Assembly (NCBI GenBank): GCA_025929655.1
Contig: JAICPV010000047.1
Location: 1-10,112 of the forward strand
DNA: 10,112 nucleotides
Direction: 5' to 3'
DNA from: Pyrinomonadaceae bacterium
Lineage (GTDB): Bacteria; Acidobacteriota; Blastocatellia; Pyrinomonadales; Pyrinomonadaceae
The notes beneath the pieces were generated by a model, which saw only the letters and a list, made by a program, of their open reading frames with translations, had not been told where the DNA came from and made no database searches. The translations under genes and the position numbers were made by a program. Of this stretch, positions 1 to 8,700 are shown piece by piece. Position 1 is the first letter of the stretch. Every line of letters begins with the position of its first letter.

Positions 1-60
1 GCGATACCCGTTTATCACGGCATCCATCCAGAACCAATCACCGCGTTTATAAAGTGCCAT
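1..60 (-). CDS. Tyrosine recombinase (phage-type integrase), N-terminal 20 residues only
   Basis: The minus strand from 60 to the left edge is open for exactly 20 codons and reads MALYKRGDWFWMDAVINGYR. The opening MALYKRG, then an aromatic cluster, then a short strand ending in NG-Y-R is the usual N-terminus of many chromosomal tyrosine recombinases (the Arm-DNA-binding strand before the SAM-like core-binding domain). The catalytic domain with its R-H-R-Y residues would lie outside the window. The ATG at 60-58 has a good ribosome binding site, GGAGG, six bases upstream. The start lies inside the last codons of the zinc-finger gene (14-base overlap), which suggests translational coupling. The family call rests on a short N-terminal pattern only. 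Such enzymes integrate or excise mobile DNA by strand exchange at att sites. Confidence 0.68.
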   Translation of the reverse strand, partial: MALYKRGDWFWMDAVINGYR

Positions 61-325
61 TTTGATCCTCCCAGAGAACTTCTTTTCGTTGTTTGAGGGA
101 CTGCTTGTACCGTCGATTCAGGCGACGCTGTTCGTTATGCTTTTCGCGGTTCGATTCGAGCCATCTCCTTTGCCGTAATGCCGTGGCGCATTGCTTTGAA
201 AATGCTTTCGTGTCGGTACGGCCTGCGCAAAAGATCTTGCCGCATATCGGGCAACATCGAATTTTGGACACTTGTATTTTGTTGCTTACAACGTGATCGG
301 CGAATTCGTTGACTTTCAACTTTAA
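47..325 (-). CDS. Small CGNR-like zinc-finger protein, probably missing its 5' end
   Basis: The frame ends with TAA at 49-47 and carries RCCPICGKIFCAG, then KQC and a basic run (RQRRWLESNREK, RRLNRRYKQ). A CxxC pair, a further Cys 18 residues on, and an Arg/Lys-rich helix resemble the C-terminal zinc-binding tail of CGNR-type or integrase-linked zinc-finger proteins, a likely nucleic-acid-binding element. Known relatives are usually longer, with a domain ahead of the finger. The frame has no ATG. It stays open to a GTG at 454, but everything beyond about 325 lies antisense to a dehydrogenase fragment and looks like shadow sequence. In-frame alternatives are TTG at 319 and GTG at 271, neither with a clear Shine-Dalgarno. 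I read this as a 5'-truncated gene whose end still overlaps the integrase start. It could be inactive, or expressed from a non-ATG start. Confidence 0.55.
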   Translation of the reverse strand, partial: LKLKVNEFADHVVSNKIQVSKIRCCPICGKIFCAGRTDTKAFSKQCATALRQRRWLESNREKHNEQRRLNRRYKQSLKQRKEVLWEDQNGTL

Positions 326-481
326 TTCTTCCGCACCGAACTGCTCACCGAAGAATCGACCAACTACCCCACACCCTCCATCGACGACTACGCCGAGAAA
401 ACCAAACACAAAGCAACTTCGTTTCAATCGTTCGGTCCGTCCGGCATCCGCCACGGTTCTCGACGTTGTCGTGCGACATGA
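326..481 (+). pseudogene. Short-chain dehydrogenase/reductase (SDR) C-terminal remnant
   Basis: The plus-strand frame at 326 reads FFRTELLTEESTNY, then PSIDDYAEKTKH, then a degenerate tail ending at TGA 479-481. In classical SDR oxidoreductases the segment after the catalytic YxxxK region typically runs PGFFRTELL...ES..Y....I.DYAE, so this is a recognisable substrate-loop fragment. The expected VNPG codons immediately before it are absent; the triplet directly upstream is TAA at 323-325. After about residue 40 the similarity fades and the expected GDPAK-like continuation is missing. There is no start, no Rossmann GxxxGxG and no YxxxK, so this is a relic and not a gene. It lies antisense to the upstream extension of the zinc-finger frame. 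The assignment is by recalled family pattern. Confidence 0.5.
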
Positions 482-485
482 TGTC

Positions 486-515
486 GGCGAACTGATTGTC
501 AGTGTTCCGTTCGCC
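486..515. repeat. Imperfect inverted repeat / hairpin downstream of the regulator gene
   Basis: GGCGA+ACTGA (486-495) can pair with TCAGT (499-503) and TCGCC (511-515) around a TTG loop, with a seven-base bulge (504-510). A second small palindrome, TGTCG-TG-CGACA, lies at 467-478. The hairpin sits 27 bases past the stop of the minus-strand regulator gene but has no following T run in that direction, so it is at best a weak or factor-assisted 3'-end structure. The rest of 482-541 holds nothing I recognise. Confidence 0.3.
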
Positions 516-541
516 GCGGCATCCTCAGCCGGTCCTCAGGG

Positions 542-2482
542 TCACGCCGAGGGCAGGTTCATTTTTTTTAGGATGGCTTGAAAACGGGGCTCGCTGCGTA
601 GCGAAGCAAACCGCGGTTCGACCGCGATCCACAGAATACGCGCGTCGCGCTCGTAGAAGCACTTCTCCAACAGTCCGAGTGCCTCCTCACGTCGTCCGAT
701 CTGCGCAAACAGCGTAGCCAACCGGTACGATTGCTCTGCACTTTTCGCAGCCGAGACTCTAAGCACTTCGAGCAACGGTTCGGCCATTGCGGTGTCGCCC
801 TTCAACGCATGCGCGGCAGCAAGCTCGCTAAGCAATCTCTTCTCACCGGTGCGTGTGTTGTATTCGTTTATGGTCGAGATCACTTTGTCGTACTCACGCA
901 GCCGCATATACGCCTGCACGAAAGTGCGCATAGAATTGTATTCGCGAACCCCTAGCTTTTTCTCCTCTTCGGCCAACTCCAAAAGCCGGTCGTTTTCCTG
1001 TCTGAAATAAAGGACCGAGAAATAGTTCGAAACAACTGCCGGTGAAAGTGGGGCAAGCTCTTTGGCCTTTTCGATCTCGGCTAGGGCCTCATCGTTTCGA
1101 TCCAAAATAACTAACAGGAGCGAGTACCACATATGCGCCTGATACGAATTCGGATCCAGCTCGATCGCCCGCCGGAATTCCCGTTCGGAGCCGTCCCAAT
1201 CCCAGTCGTGAACCCGCTTGATCCACGCTAGCGAGGTGTGGGCTTCGGAGAGTTCCTCATCCAGCGCGAGGGCCCTTTCGAGTAGCTGTTTGGCGTGGTC
1301 GTATCTGCCCGCTCGCTTTTCGGGTATCCGCTCGGCGTAGCCCGGGTAAACGTCAGCGAGACCGGTCAACGCGAGGGCGTAATTCGGGTCAAGCTCTATA
1401 GCTTTTTCGAATTCGGCGATCGCATCCGGGTCGAATGCGGGGTCGCGCTTATCGTAATAGAAACGACCTCGCAGGTAGGCTTCGTACGCCTCGCGATTGT
1501 CCGTGTAGCGTTTGGTCAGCCTGCGGCGTTCATCCGGATCGAGGTTAGAAGAAAGCCCGTCAGCGACGCGCATGGCGATCTCGCTTTGCAGCAGCAGCTC
1601 GTCGCTTAATGGTTTCGAGAACTCACCCGTCCAGATCGCGCTGCCGTCAAGAACCTTAACAAACCTTACGGTGACGCGGATATTGTCGTCCACCTGATAA
1701 ACCGTGCCTTCCAGAACTGCATCCACGGCTAATTCTTTCCCAACAAGCGCGGGCCGCCGCTCGGTGTCTTCGAAACGGGCGACAGAGTCGAAAGACCGGA
1801 CGGCAACTCGCTTCAAACCGCTCAACCGTGTCGTAAGGATGTCGGCGAGGCCCATTCCCCGCCGCGAGGCGCGCGATGAATCATCTATGTCCCTGAATGG
1901 CAATACCGCGATAGATCGTATCGGCTTCCTTGTTTCGCCGGGATATACCGCGAATCTCCAGGCCACAGCGGCGGAAGACATAACGACAACCGCGATCGCG
2001 GCAATCGCCATTCGGGATCTGGAAACTGATCTTGAAAAAAAGGCTCCCGGTGACGGTGGAACCACCATGCGTGACGGGTTGCTCGAATGGATCTCTTCGA
2101 TAACGGTCTCCGAAACGGTGTCGCGTTCGTAGAGCACCCCGCATTCACCCTCGTCCCACGAATCGCGAAGTTCGGCGGTGAAACGGTACCCGCGTCTTGG
2201 GACCGTTTCGATGAAGCCGTTTTTCCCGTTTCCCCCGAGCGTTTTTCGGAGATTGGAGACGGTGTAACTGAGATTTCCTTCCTCGACGAACGTGTCCTTC
2301 CAAACGCGGCCGATCAGTTCCGAGCGCTCGAGCAGGTCGCCCCGGCGCTCGAGCAACACCAATAAGAGTGCGCCTTCCTTCGGTTTCAATGGAACCAGCG
2401 ACCCGTTCCTCCATAGAACACGTTTTCCCGAATCGAACCGGAAATCACCGAACTCGTAGAAATGCTTGATATCACCGGACAT
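542..2482 (-). CDS. Membrane-anchored winged-helix regulator with TolB-N-like domain and TPR repeats (CadC/ToxR-like)
   Basis: Predicted 646-residue protein. Residues 8-104 form an OmpR/PhoB-type winged helix (Trans_reg_C): LKPKEGALLLVLLERRGDLL, then W-DTFVEEGNLSYTVSNLRKTLG, and the closing wing ETVPRRGYRF. A linker leads to one hydrophobic segment at about 158-180 (MAIAAIAVVVMSSAAVAW). Next comes a TolB-N/FlgO-like domain at about 188-310 (SIAVLPFRDI, GMGLADILTTRLS, DAVLEGTV, VRFVKVLDGSAIW). From about 330 to the end are TPR repeats (AIAEFEKAIELDPNYALA, EREFRRAIELDPNSYQAH, EALAEIEKAKELAPLSP). This predicts a cytoplasmic DNA-binding head with the sensing/TPR part across the membrane, as in CadC/ToxR-type regulators. 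ATG at 2482 is chosen because the conserved N-terminus starts just after it; a TTG at 2512 would add ten unconserved residues. There is no strong ribosome binding site. It is divergent from the giant exported protein, which may be a target. The ligand and operator are unknown. Confidence 0.9.
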   Translation of the reverse strand: MSGDIKHFYEFGDFRFDSGKRVLWRNGSLVPLKPKEGALLLVLLERRGDLLERSELIGRVWKDTFVEEGNLSYTVSNLRKTLGGNGKNGFIETVPRRGYRFTAELRDSWDEGECGVLYERDTVSETVIEEIHSSNPSRMVVPPSPGAFFSRSVSRSRMAIAAIAVVVMSSAAVAWRFAVYPGETRKPIRSIAVLPFRDIDDSSRASRRGMGLADILTTRLSGLKRVAVRSFDSVARFEDTERRPALVGKELAVDAVLEGTVYQVDDNIRVTVRFVKVLDGSAIWTGEFSKPLSDELLLQSEIAMRVADGLSSNLDPDERRRLTKRYTDNREAYEAYLRGRFYYDKRDPAFDPDAIAEFEKAIELDPNYALALTGLADVYPGYAERIPEKRAGRYDHAKQLLERALALDEELSEAHTSLAWIKRVHDWDWDGSEREFRRAIELDPNSYQAHMWYSLLLVILDRNDEALAEIEKAKELAPLSPAVVSNYFSVLYFRQENDRLLELAEEEKKLGVREYNSMRTFVQAYMRLREYDKVISTINEYNTRTGEKRLLSELAAAHALKGDTAMAEPLLEVLRVSAAKSAEQSYRLATLFAQIGRREEALGLLEKCFYERDARILWIAVEPRFASLRSEPRFQAILKKMNLPSA

Positions 2483-2532
2483 ATCGGCACAGAAATTCCA
2501 AAGAAATGCCAAAGGACTTTTGAGTACCCCAA

Positions 2533-2562
2533 AGAATAGAACTCCTCAACGGGAAAAATCAA
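2533..2562 (-). promoter_or_regulatory. Candidate sigma-70-type promoter for the regulator gene
   Basis: On the minus strand, TTGATT (2562-2557) is followed after 18 bases by TATTCT (2538-2533). This would start transcription near 2526 and give a leader of about 44 bases before the ATG at 2482. The match is moderate (5/6 to TTGACA and 4/6 to TATAAT, with a slightly long spacer). For the plus strand the best I see is TTGATC (2568-2573) with a weak GATAAA (2590-2595). That one is not convincing, and it would start inside the small reading frame beginning at 2582. Confidence 0.3.
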
Positions 2563-2581
2563 TAGGTTTGATCGGCGACGG

Positions 2582-2764
2582 ATGGGTTGGATAAAAAGAA
2601 CAAGGATCAGGACAGCGACCAGGGAAACTGTGGTTGTGCAGCACCGACACCCGGCGGGCGTCTGTCCCGCTTGCGGCAGAAAGGATGAGAAACCGACCGA
2701 CCCCGCACTCGCGCTGGCGCCAAAGGAGCGAAAAGATGACAAGCGAAGGACGAATTCGAAGTAA
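2582..2764 (+). CDS. Possible 60-residue CPACG mini-protein overlapping the giant gene
   Basis: An ATG frame encodes a 60-residue very basic peptide: MGWIKRTRIRTATRETVVVQ, then a CPACG knuckle (Cys28, Cys31), then a charged Lys/Arg/Asp tail. The arrangement 'KRT-I---T-E--V---' followed by a CxxC resembles small proteins I recall from Acidobacteriota and related phyla, where an RRT.I..ET.E..VI-R strand pair precedes CPAC/CERC and sometimes a MerR-like helix. The helix is absent here. The start has only a weak purine stretch (GGCGACGG) directly upstream. The frame overlaps the start of the giant gene by 29 bases (2736-2764), so translational coupling is possible. Function is unknown. It could also be a chance frame in a leader. 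Confidence 0.38.
   Translation: MGWIKRTRIRTATRETVVVQHRHPAGVCPACGRKDEKPTDPALALAPKERKDDKRRTNSK
2724..2728 (+). promoter_or_regulatory. Ribosome binding site of the giant exported protein
   Basis: AGGAG lies seven bases ahead of ATG 2736-2738. It decides the start of the large gene over the in-frame upstream TTG at 2634 and ATG at 2685, neither of which gives a better site or a better signal peptide. Confidence 0.7.
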
Positions 2765-5700
2765 GTTTCGGGTTTGGTTTGCCCACTTCGGGCGCGGGCT
2801 GTCCCTCATCGTGGCCGCTGGGGCTCCCTGCCAGGCGGCGATTGTGTATGATGCGGGGCCCTCCTTTTCGGAATTCGCTTCGAAGATGTTCGTTGCTTCG
2901 CGAACGCCAGTACAAGCCCTGCCTTTCACGGTATTCGCCGATATTGCCTGCCCGGCCGGCCAGAAGGTTTGGGACGGCGGTGGATCGACGAACAACTGGT
3001 CGGAAGCCGCGAATTGGTGCGACAACACATTGCCGAACAGCGGCAGCGCGGTCGTCTTCGACGGTACAAGTACGAAAAATGCGACGATCGACGTCAACGT
3101 TACCACCTTTAATCTAACTATCGCCCCCGCCTACTCTGCAACGGATGCTGATCTCACCGGAACCATCACGATGGCGCCGGGTGTGAACGCGATATTCAAC
3201 AACACGTCGTCCCAGTCGGGCGGCAAATTCAAGGCCGGCAATGGATTGTTGACGTTCGGAAGTCCGGGAGTCGGCGGAGGATTGGATCTCGCCGGCGGTA
3301 CGTTCGATGCGGGCGGTGCTCAAATAAACATTTTGTCCGTATTCAATCAAACGGGTGGAATCTTTAATGGAGGAAGCGCAATTATTGTCGTCGGCCACCC
3401 ACGGTTCAACGGTGGCTCATTTAACGCTGTTTCCAGCACGATAGAAGTCTGGGGTGATCTGAACTTCGCTTCAAATGTGTTCAATAGTGATGGGGGCGAC
3501 GGAACGGTCGTTCTTTACAGCACGAACCGATCGCTATCGATGACAGGGAGCGAGGTTAAATTCAACAACCTGACTATCAATAAGGATGAAGGTCACCGCA
3601 TCGTAATCGGGGACTCTAACCGAACGGTGCGCGTCACAGGTGCGCTTACGCTGACTGAAGGCGGGGTGAACTCGACCGGATCCAGTTCGGTGCTCAAAGC
3701 GGAAGGCCCCGTGAATATCGGGGCGGCCTTCGGAAACGCGGATGACGGGAGCTTTAATAACGCGGTCGGTGGGAACGCGGTTCTTTTGATAAAAGACGGT
3801 CCGGCGGGCCGATCGATAGACTGGCCAGCGACCGCGTCGCTGCCGCACGTACGGCTCGAAGATTCGAATGTCACCGTGACGGTCACCGGAACAGCGCTCG
3901 CGCGGTCCGGCGCGATCACGCTCGCAAATGGAAACATCGAGGTGCCGACCGCGAGTTTGAAGATCGGGCACGGGGCGTCGACGATCAATGCCCTCGATCA
4001 AAGCAGCGGCCTGTTTCACATCGGAAGCGGCGACTTTAATTTGCTCACCGGCAGTTTCCGGTTAACCGGGGGAACGTTCACGATGGAAAGCGGCAATGCG
4101 ACGCTCTCGTGCCTGTCGGCGACAATCTCCGGCGGAGAATTCAATGCGTCCAGCGGGACGACCACGATCTGCCCGGACGAGTCGATCAACGGCGTCAACG
4201 GGACGCTCCGGGTTGACAACACGGGCAAGTTCAACAGCGGGAGCGGGACGCTCAACATAAACCATCGCGTGGAGATCGCGGGGGGGACATTCATTGCGAG
4301 TTCCGGAAATACCAGGTTGGGTTTCGTCCTTGCTTATTCGGCCGGCACATTCGCTCACAACGGTGGAACGGTCATATTCGACAGCATCCATCCCAGCTAC
4401 TCCATTACGGTGCCATCGACACCGCCAACGAATTTCAACAACGTGAGATTCGATCTCCTCGACCCCAACGGTTCCGTAAGCCTGCAGGGCAATTTCGTCG
4501 TGAACGGACAATTGACGTTCGCTAACGGTTCGGTGACGATTGGTCCGGTTCAGGCGAAAGGAAACGTCGTTACAGAACCGGCGGCGGATGGAGGGAACTC
4601 CGCCATCACTTTCAATGGCGCCGGACCGCAGACATTTACGAACAACGGCGGCGCAAACATCACGGGGACGTTTACAGTAAACAAACCGGTTGGCACGGCG
4701 CTTACTGCTGCTACCAGCATGATCCTCGGCACGAGCCAAGCGTTGAACGTCACAAGCGGCACTCTTTATCTCGGACACGGAAGCAATCTATCAGCCGGTG
4801 CGGTGACGGTCGGTGCGAATGGGAAGCTTGGCAATGATTCGTCGACGACGATCACGCTAGGGGGCACATTATCGAACAGTGGAGTGGTGGATCTGCAGGG
4901 CGGGGGCGCGGCGTGTCCTGGGGATGATTTGATCCTTATCCGTTCGACGGTCAGTGGGACCCAGCGCCCGTGGAACGGCACCGGACGGTACCGCCTGGTC
5001 GATGTCGACGTCCAGGACATGGGCGGCAGCGGCGCAGTGAAGAAAGTGTATAGCGGCACAGACAGCGGTGGAAACAACCTAACAACTTGGGATTTTTCCG
5101 CCGGCGACACGTGTCCGCCCGAGGTTTCGATCTCCCCGTCGACTGCGAATGTCACCAGTGGGGGAACTCAACAATTCACCGGCGGTGGAGGGTTTCCGAG
5201 CTATTCGTTTTCGATTCCGGTGAACAACTCCGGTGCGACGATCAATTCTTCGACCGGCTTGTACGCGGCCGGGGCGACCGGCAACGTCACCGACACCGTC
5301 CGTGTGACAGACCTTTTCGGAGCTACGGCCGACGCGACCGTTACCGTTTTTAACGCTCCGGCGCGCCTCGCCCTTATTTCTCAGCCCGCAAGCGCCGCCG
5401 CCGGCCAAAGCATCCCGGCGTTCCAGGTGGCGGTTCAGGATGCATCCGGCGCGACCGTCGTGAGTGCGACAGGTCCCGTCACCATCTCCATTCAAAACAA
5501 CGCGGGGGACCCGCCGGGGATTCTTTCCGGCACGGTAACAAGAAACGCCGTCAACGGCATTGCCACGTTCAATGACCTGAGCATCGACAGCAGCGGAAGC
5601 GGTTACACCTTGCGGGCCTCTTCGGGATCCCTCGCCCCCGCGACGAGTGTTGGCTTCACTATTTTCCCCGGTCCCGCAACGAATCTCGTCTTCGTCACGC

Positions 5701-8700
5701 AACCGACCGACGCGTTGATGCATGCGTTTATTGCACCGCCCCCTTCGGTCGAGGTGCGGGACCAATTCGGCAATCCCGTGATAGGCGGGGGTCCGGTCAC
5801 CGTGGCACTCGGGAACAACCCTTCGGGCGGGACGATTGGCGGAACATTGACAAAGAACACCATCCAGGGCGTCGCCTCTTTCAACGACCTTCGCGTCAAC
5901 GCGGCAGGAGGCGGCTACACGCTGATAGCCTCGGTTGAGGGCCTCCCCCCTACCGAAAGCTCATCGTTCAGCATTCTCAACCCGTTCATTGTCACGAACG
6001 CGAATAACAGCGGCGTCGGTTCTCTTCGTCAAGCCATTTTGAGCTCGAACAGCACGTTTGCCACCGAGTTAATCAGTTTCAATATTCCCGGCTCCGGGCC
6101 ATTCACCATCGAACCCGCGTCGGATCTGCCCACGATAACTCAACCCGTGATCATCGACGCCACCACCCAACCCGGCTTTGCCGGCAGCCCGATCGTCGAA
6201 CTAAGCGGCGCCGGGTTGCCGTTCGCCGCCGGTCAAACTACAAGGGGCCTGACGATCAACACGGGAAGCAGTACAGTGAAAGGCCTGGTCATCAACCGCT
6301 TCGACTTCGGCATCAGTATATCCGGTGGCGGCGGCAATGTGATCCAGGGCAACTATATAGGGGTGGATCCGGCGGGAAGTGAAGCACGCGATGCCTCGAT
6401 CGGTATCGCGATTTCCGGCACCGGTTCGACCGATAACCTCATCGGTGGCACGGACCCCGAAGACAGGAACGTGATCGTGGCTTCCGGCAAAGCGATCGAA
6501 ATGACCAGCAACAGCAACGCCAGTGCTCCCACCTTTAATCTGATCCAGGGCAACTATATCGGCACGAATGCCGCAGGCACGGCCGACCTGGCAGGTCCGA
6601 CCGCTACCGGCATAACCATTTCCTCCGCCGAAAACACGATCGGCGGGACTTCGGCGGGGGCGGGCAATCTGATCTCGGGAAATGAGACGGCGATAAGAGT
6701 TTTTGGTCCCGGCAACATCATTCGGGGAAACCGGATCGGTACCGATGCGGCCGGCATTTTGCCGGTACCTAACCAACGGGCCATGAACGTTTACGGTTCC
6801 AATACGACCATTGGGGGGCCCGAACCGGGCGCCGGAAACGTTGTCGCTTTCAACAGCACCGGCATATCCATTTTCGCGACGGTAAACGGCATCGCGGTCA
6901 ACAACGCGATCAGGGGCAACTCGATCCACTCGAACACGCAGTGCGGGATCGACCTCACCCCTTATACTTCTCCATGCCCACCGACGCCCAATGATCCGGG
7001 CGACCAGGATGATGGGCCAAATCATCTCCAAAACTTTCCGGTGCTAAACGCCGCGGCCTCATCGGCCGGGGCAACAAACATAAAGGGAACGTTGAACAGC
7101 ACCGCGAGCCAATTGCATCGACTGGATTTCTATGCGAATCCGGCATGCGACGGCTCCGGATACGGCGAGGGCAAAACATATCTCGGCTCGGTCGCCGTCA
7201 GCACCGATGCGTCATCCCTGAAGGCATTCGATGTGACCTTCCCGATCGAGACCCCTATCGGGCATTTCATAACCGCGACAGCAACGTCCGCGGACAACGA
7301 CACGTCAGAATTCTCGCAATGCAAGGCCGTGTCTCTTCTGGTGTTGTCGATCTCGGGCCGGGTCACCGACGATGGCGGCGCTCCGTTAGGGAACCTCGTG
7401 GTGCAGCTCTCCGGCGGCCGCTCGGCGGCGGCGACCACGAACTCCAACGGCGAATACAGATTCAACGATCTATCCAGCCAGTCCGATTACACCGTGACCC
7501 CGACCGTCCGCACGGGCTACGCTTTTGCGCCGGCGGGCCGGACGTATACGAATCTCACGACCATTCAGACCAATCAGAACTTCGTCGGGACCAAGGTCAG
7601 GTTCAACATCTCCGGGCGGCTTACGTCGGCGGTTGACGAGTCCCCGCTGCCCTGCGTCCAGATGCGACTCAGCGGTGCAAGGACTTTCAGCCTAACCACA
7701 TGCGGCACGTACGATTTCAGGGGCAATCTGCCGCCGGGAATTTACGAGGTGACACCGGTCCATATCGGTTGGACGTTCTCCCCGTCCAGCGCTCAGGTGA
7801 CGATCACCAATGCCGATCGGACCGTAGACTTTGCGGCGACCCCGGTGTCGTCGCTCCAGGGCCGGATCGTCTACGCGCGCAGCGGAACGATCGGCAGCGT
7901 GAACGCCGACGGAAGCGCGGCGGCGCTTTTCCCCCAAACGCTGACGGCGACCGACGTTTCCGTTTCACGCGATGGGAAGAAGCTTGTTTACACGAAAACG
8001 CCTACAGGGTCCGGAGGGAAAGGGTTGTATGTCAGCGACGCGGACGCATCGAACGAGGTGAATTTGATCAGAGGAAGCGCAACGCTCGACCATTTGCACC
8101 CGGAGTGGTCGCCAGACGGAACGAAGATCGCGTTTGTTCAGATATCGTCCGGACGACGGGCGATCAGAGTGCGAAACGCGAACGGATCGGTGTTTTCGGT
8201 TCCGACGCCCGGCCTAGCGAACCAGACACATCCAACATGGCTTAGCAACAACAGAATAGCGTTCTCGGCCGCCACGACGACTTTGAGCTTTCTTAACATT
8301 TATGCCGTCAACGTCGACGGTAGCATTTTGGCCAACTTGACGGGCAACGCGGAATCCGCCCGGGCCCCGTCGGCGTCCCCCGACGGAACAAAGATCGCAT
8401 TTCGTGGTGGATTTCATCAGTTCGGGGCGCTGGTCGTCATGTCGAGCACGGGTGCGAATCCGACCACAATAAGGAGCGACGCGATGCTGGTGAAACCGGC
8501 GTGGTCCCCCGATGGAACCAAAATAGCGTACCGGCAGTATCCGTTTTCGCCGGAAGGTATCGAGCAAATCGTTGTTGTAAACGCAACGGATGGGAGTGAC
8601 CTGCAAACGGTCCGCGAGGTGCCCGCCGGTTCGATCTCGTGGGGGCGCTCGTTTCAATTTCCCCACACCACAGGATCCGACAGGGTTGTAAACCTCGGGG

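Noticed and set aside
2634..2735. Upstream in-frame extension of the giant protein (TTG 2634 or ATG 2685)
   Set aside because: The extension is hydrophilic and would bury the signal peptide. The AGGAG seven bases before ATG 2736 is clearly better.
2546..3106. Minus-strand open frame of 186 codons spanning the giant gene's start
   Set aside because: It runs antisense through a well-supported ribosome binding site, signal peptide and start. No family features.
4062..4778. Long minus-strand open frame (238 codons) inside the giant gene
   Set aside because: Antisense shadow of a GC-rich, repeat-bearing coding region; Arg-rich composition, no domain pattern, no ribosome binding site.
6201..7031. 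Minus-strand open frame of 276 codons opposite the second beta-helix
   Set aside because: Its repeated RIGTD/AGSGN-like patterns mirror the sense-strand rungs, and nothing in it resembles an independent protein.
7855..8660. Propeller region as evidence for a genuine tolB gene of the Tol-Pal system
   Set aside because: It is an internal domain of a continuous 2365-residue frame, without its own start, TolB N-terminal domain or tol/pal neighbours.
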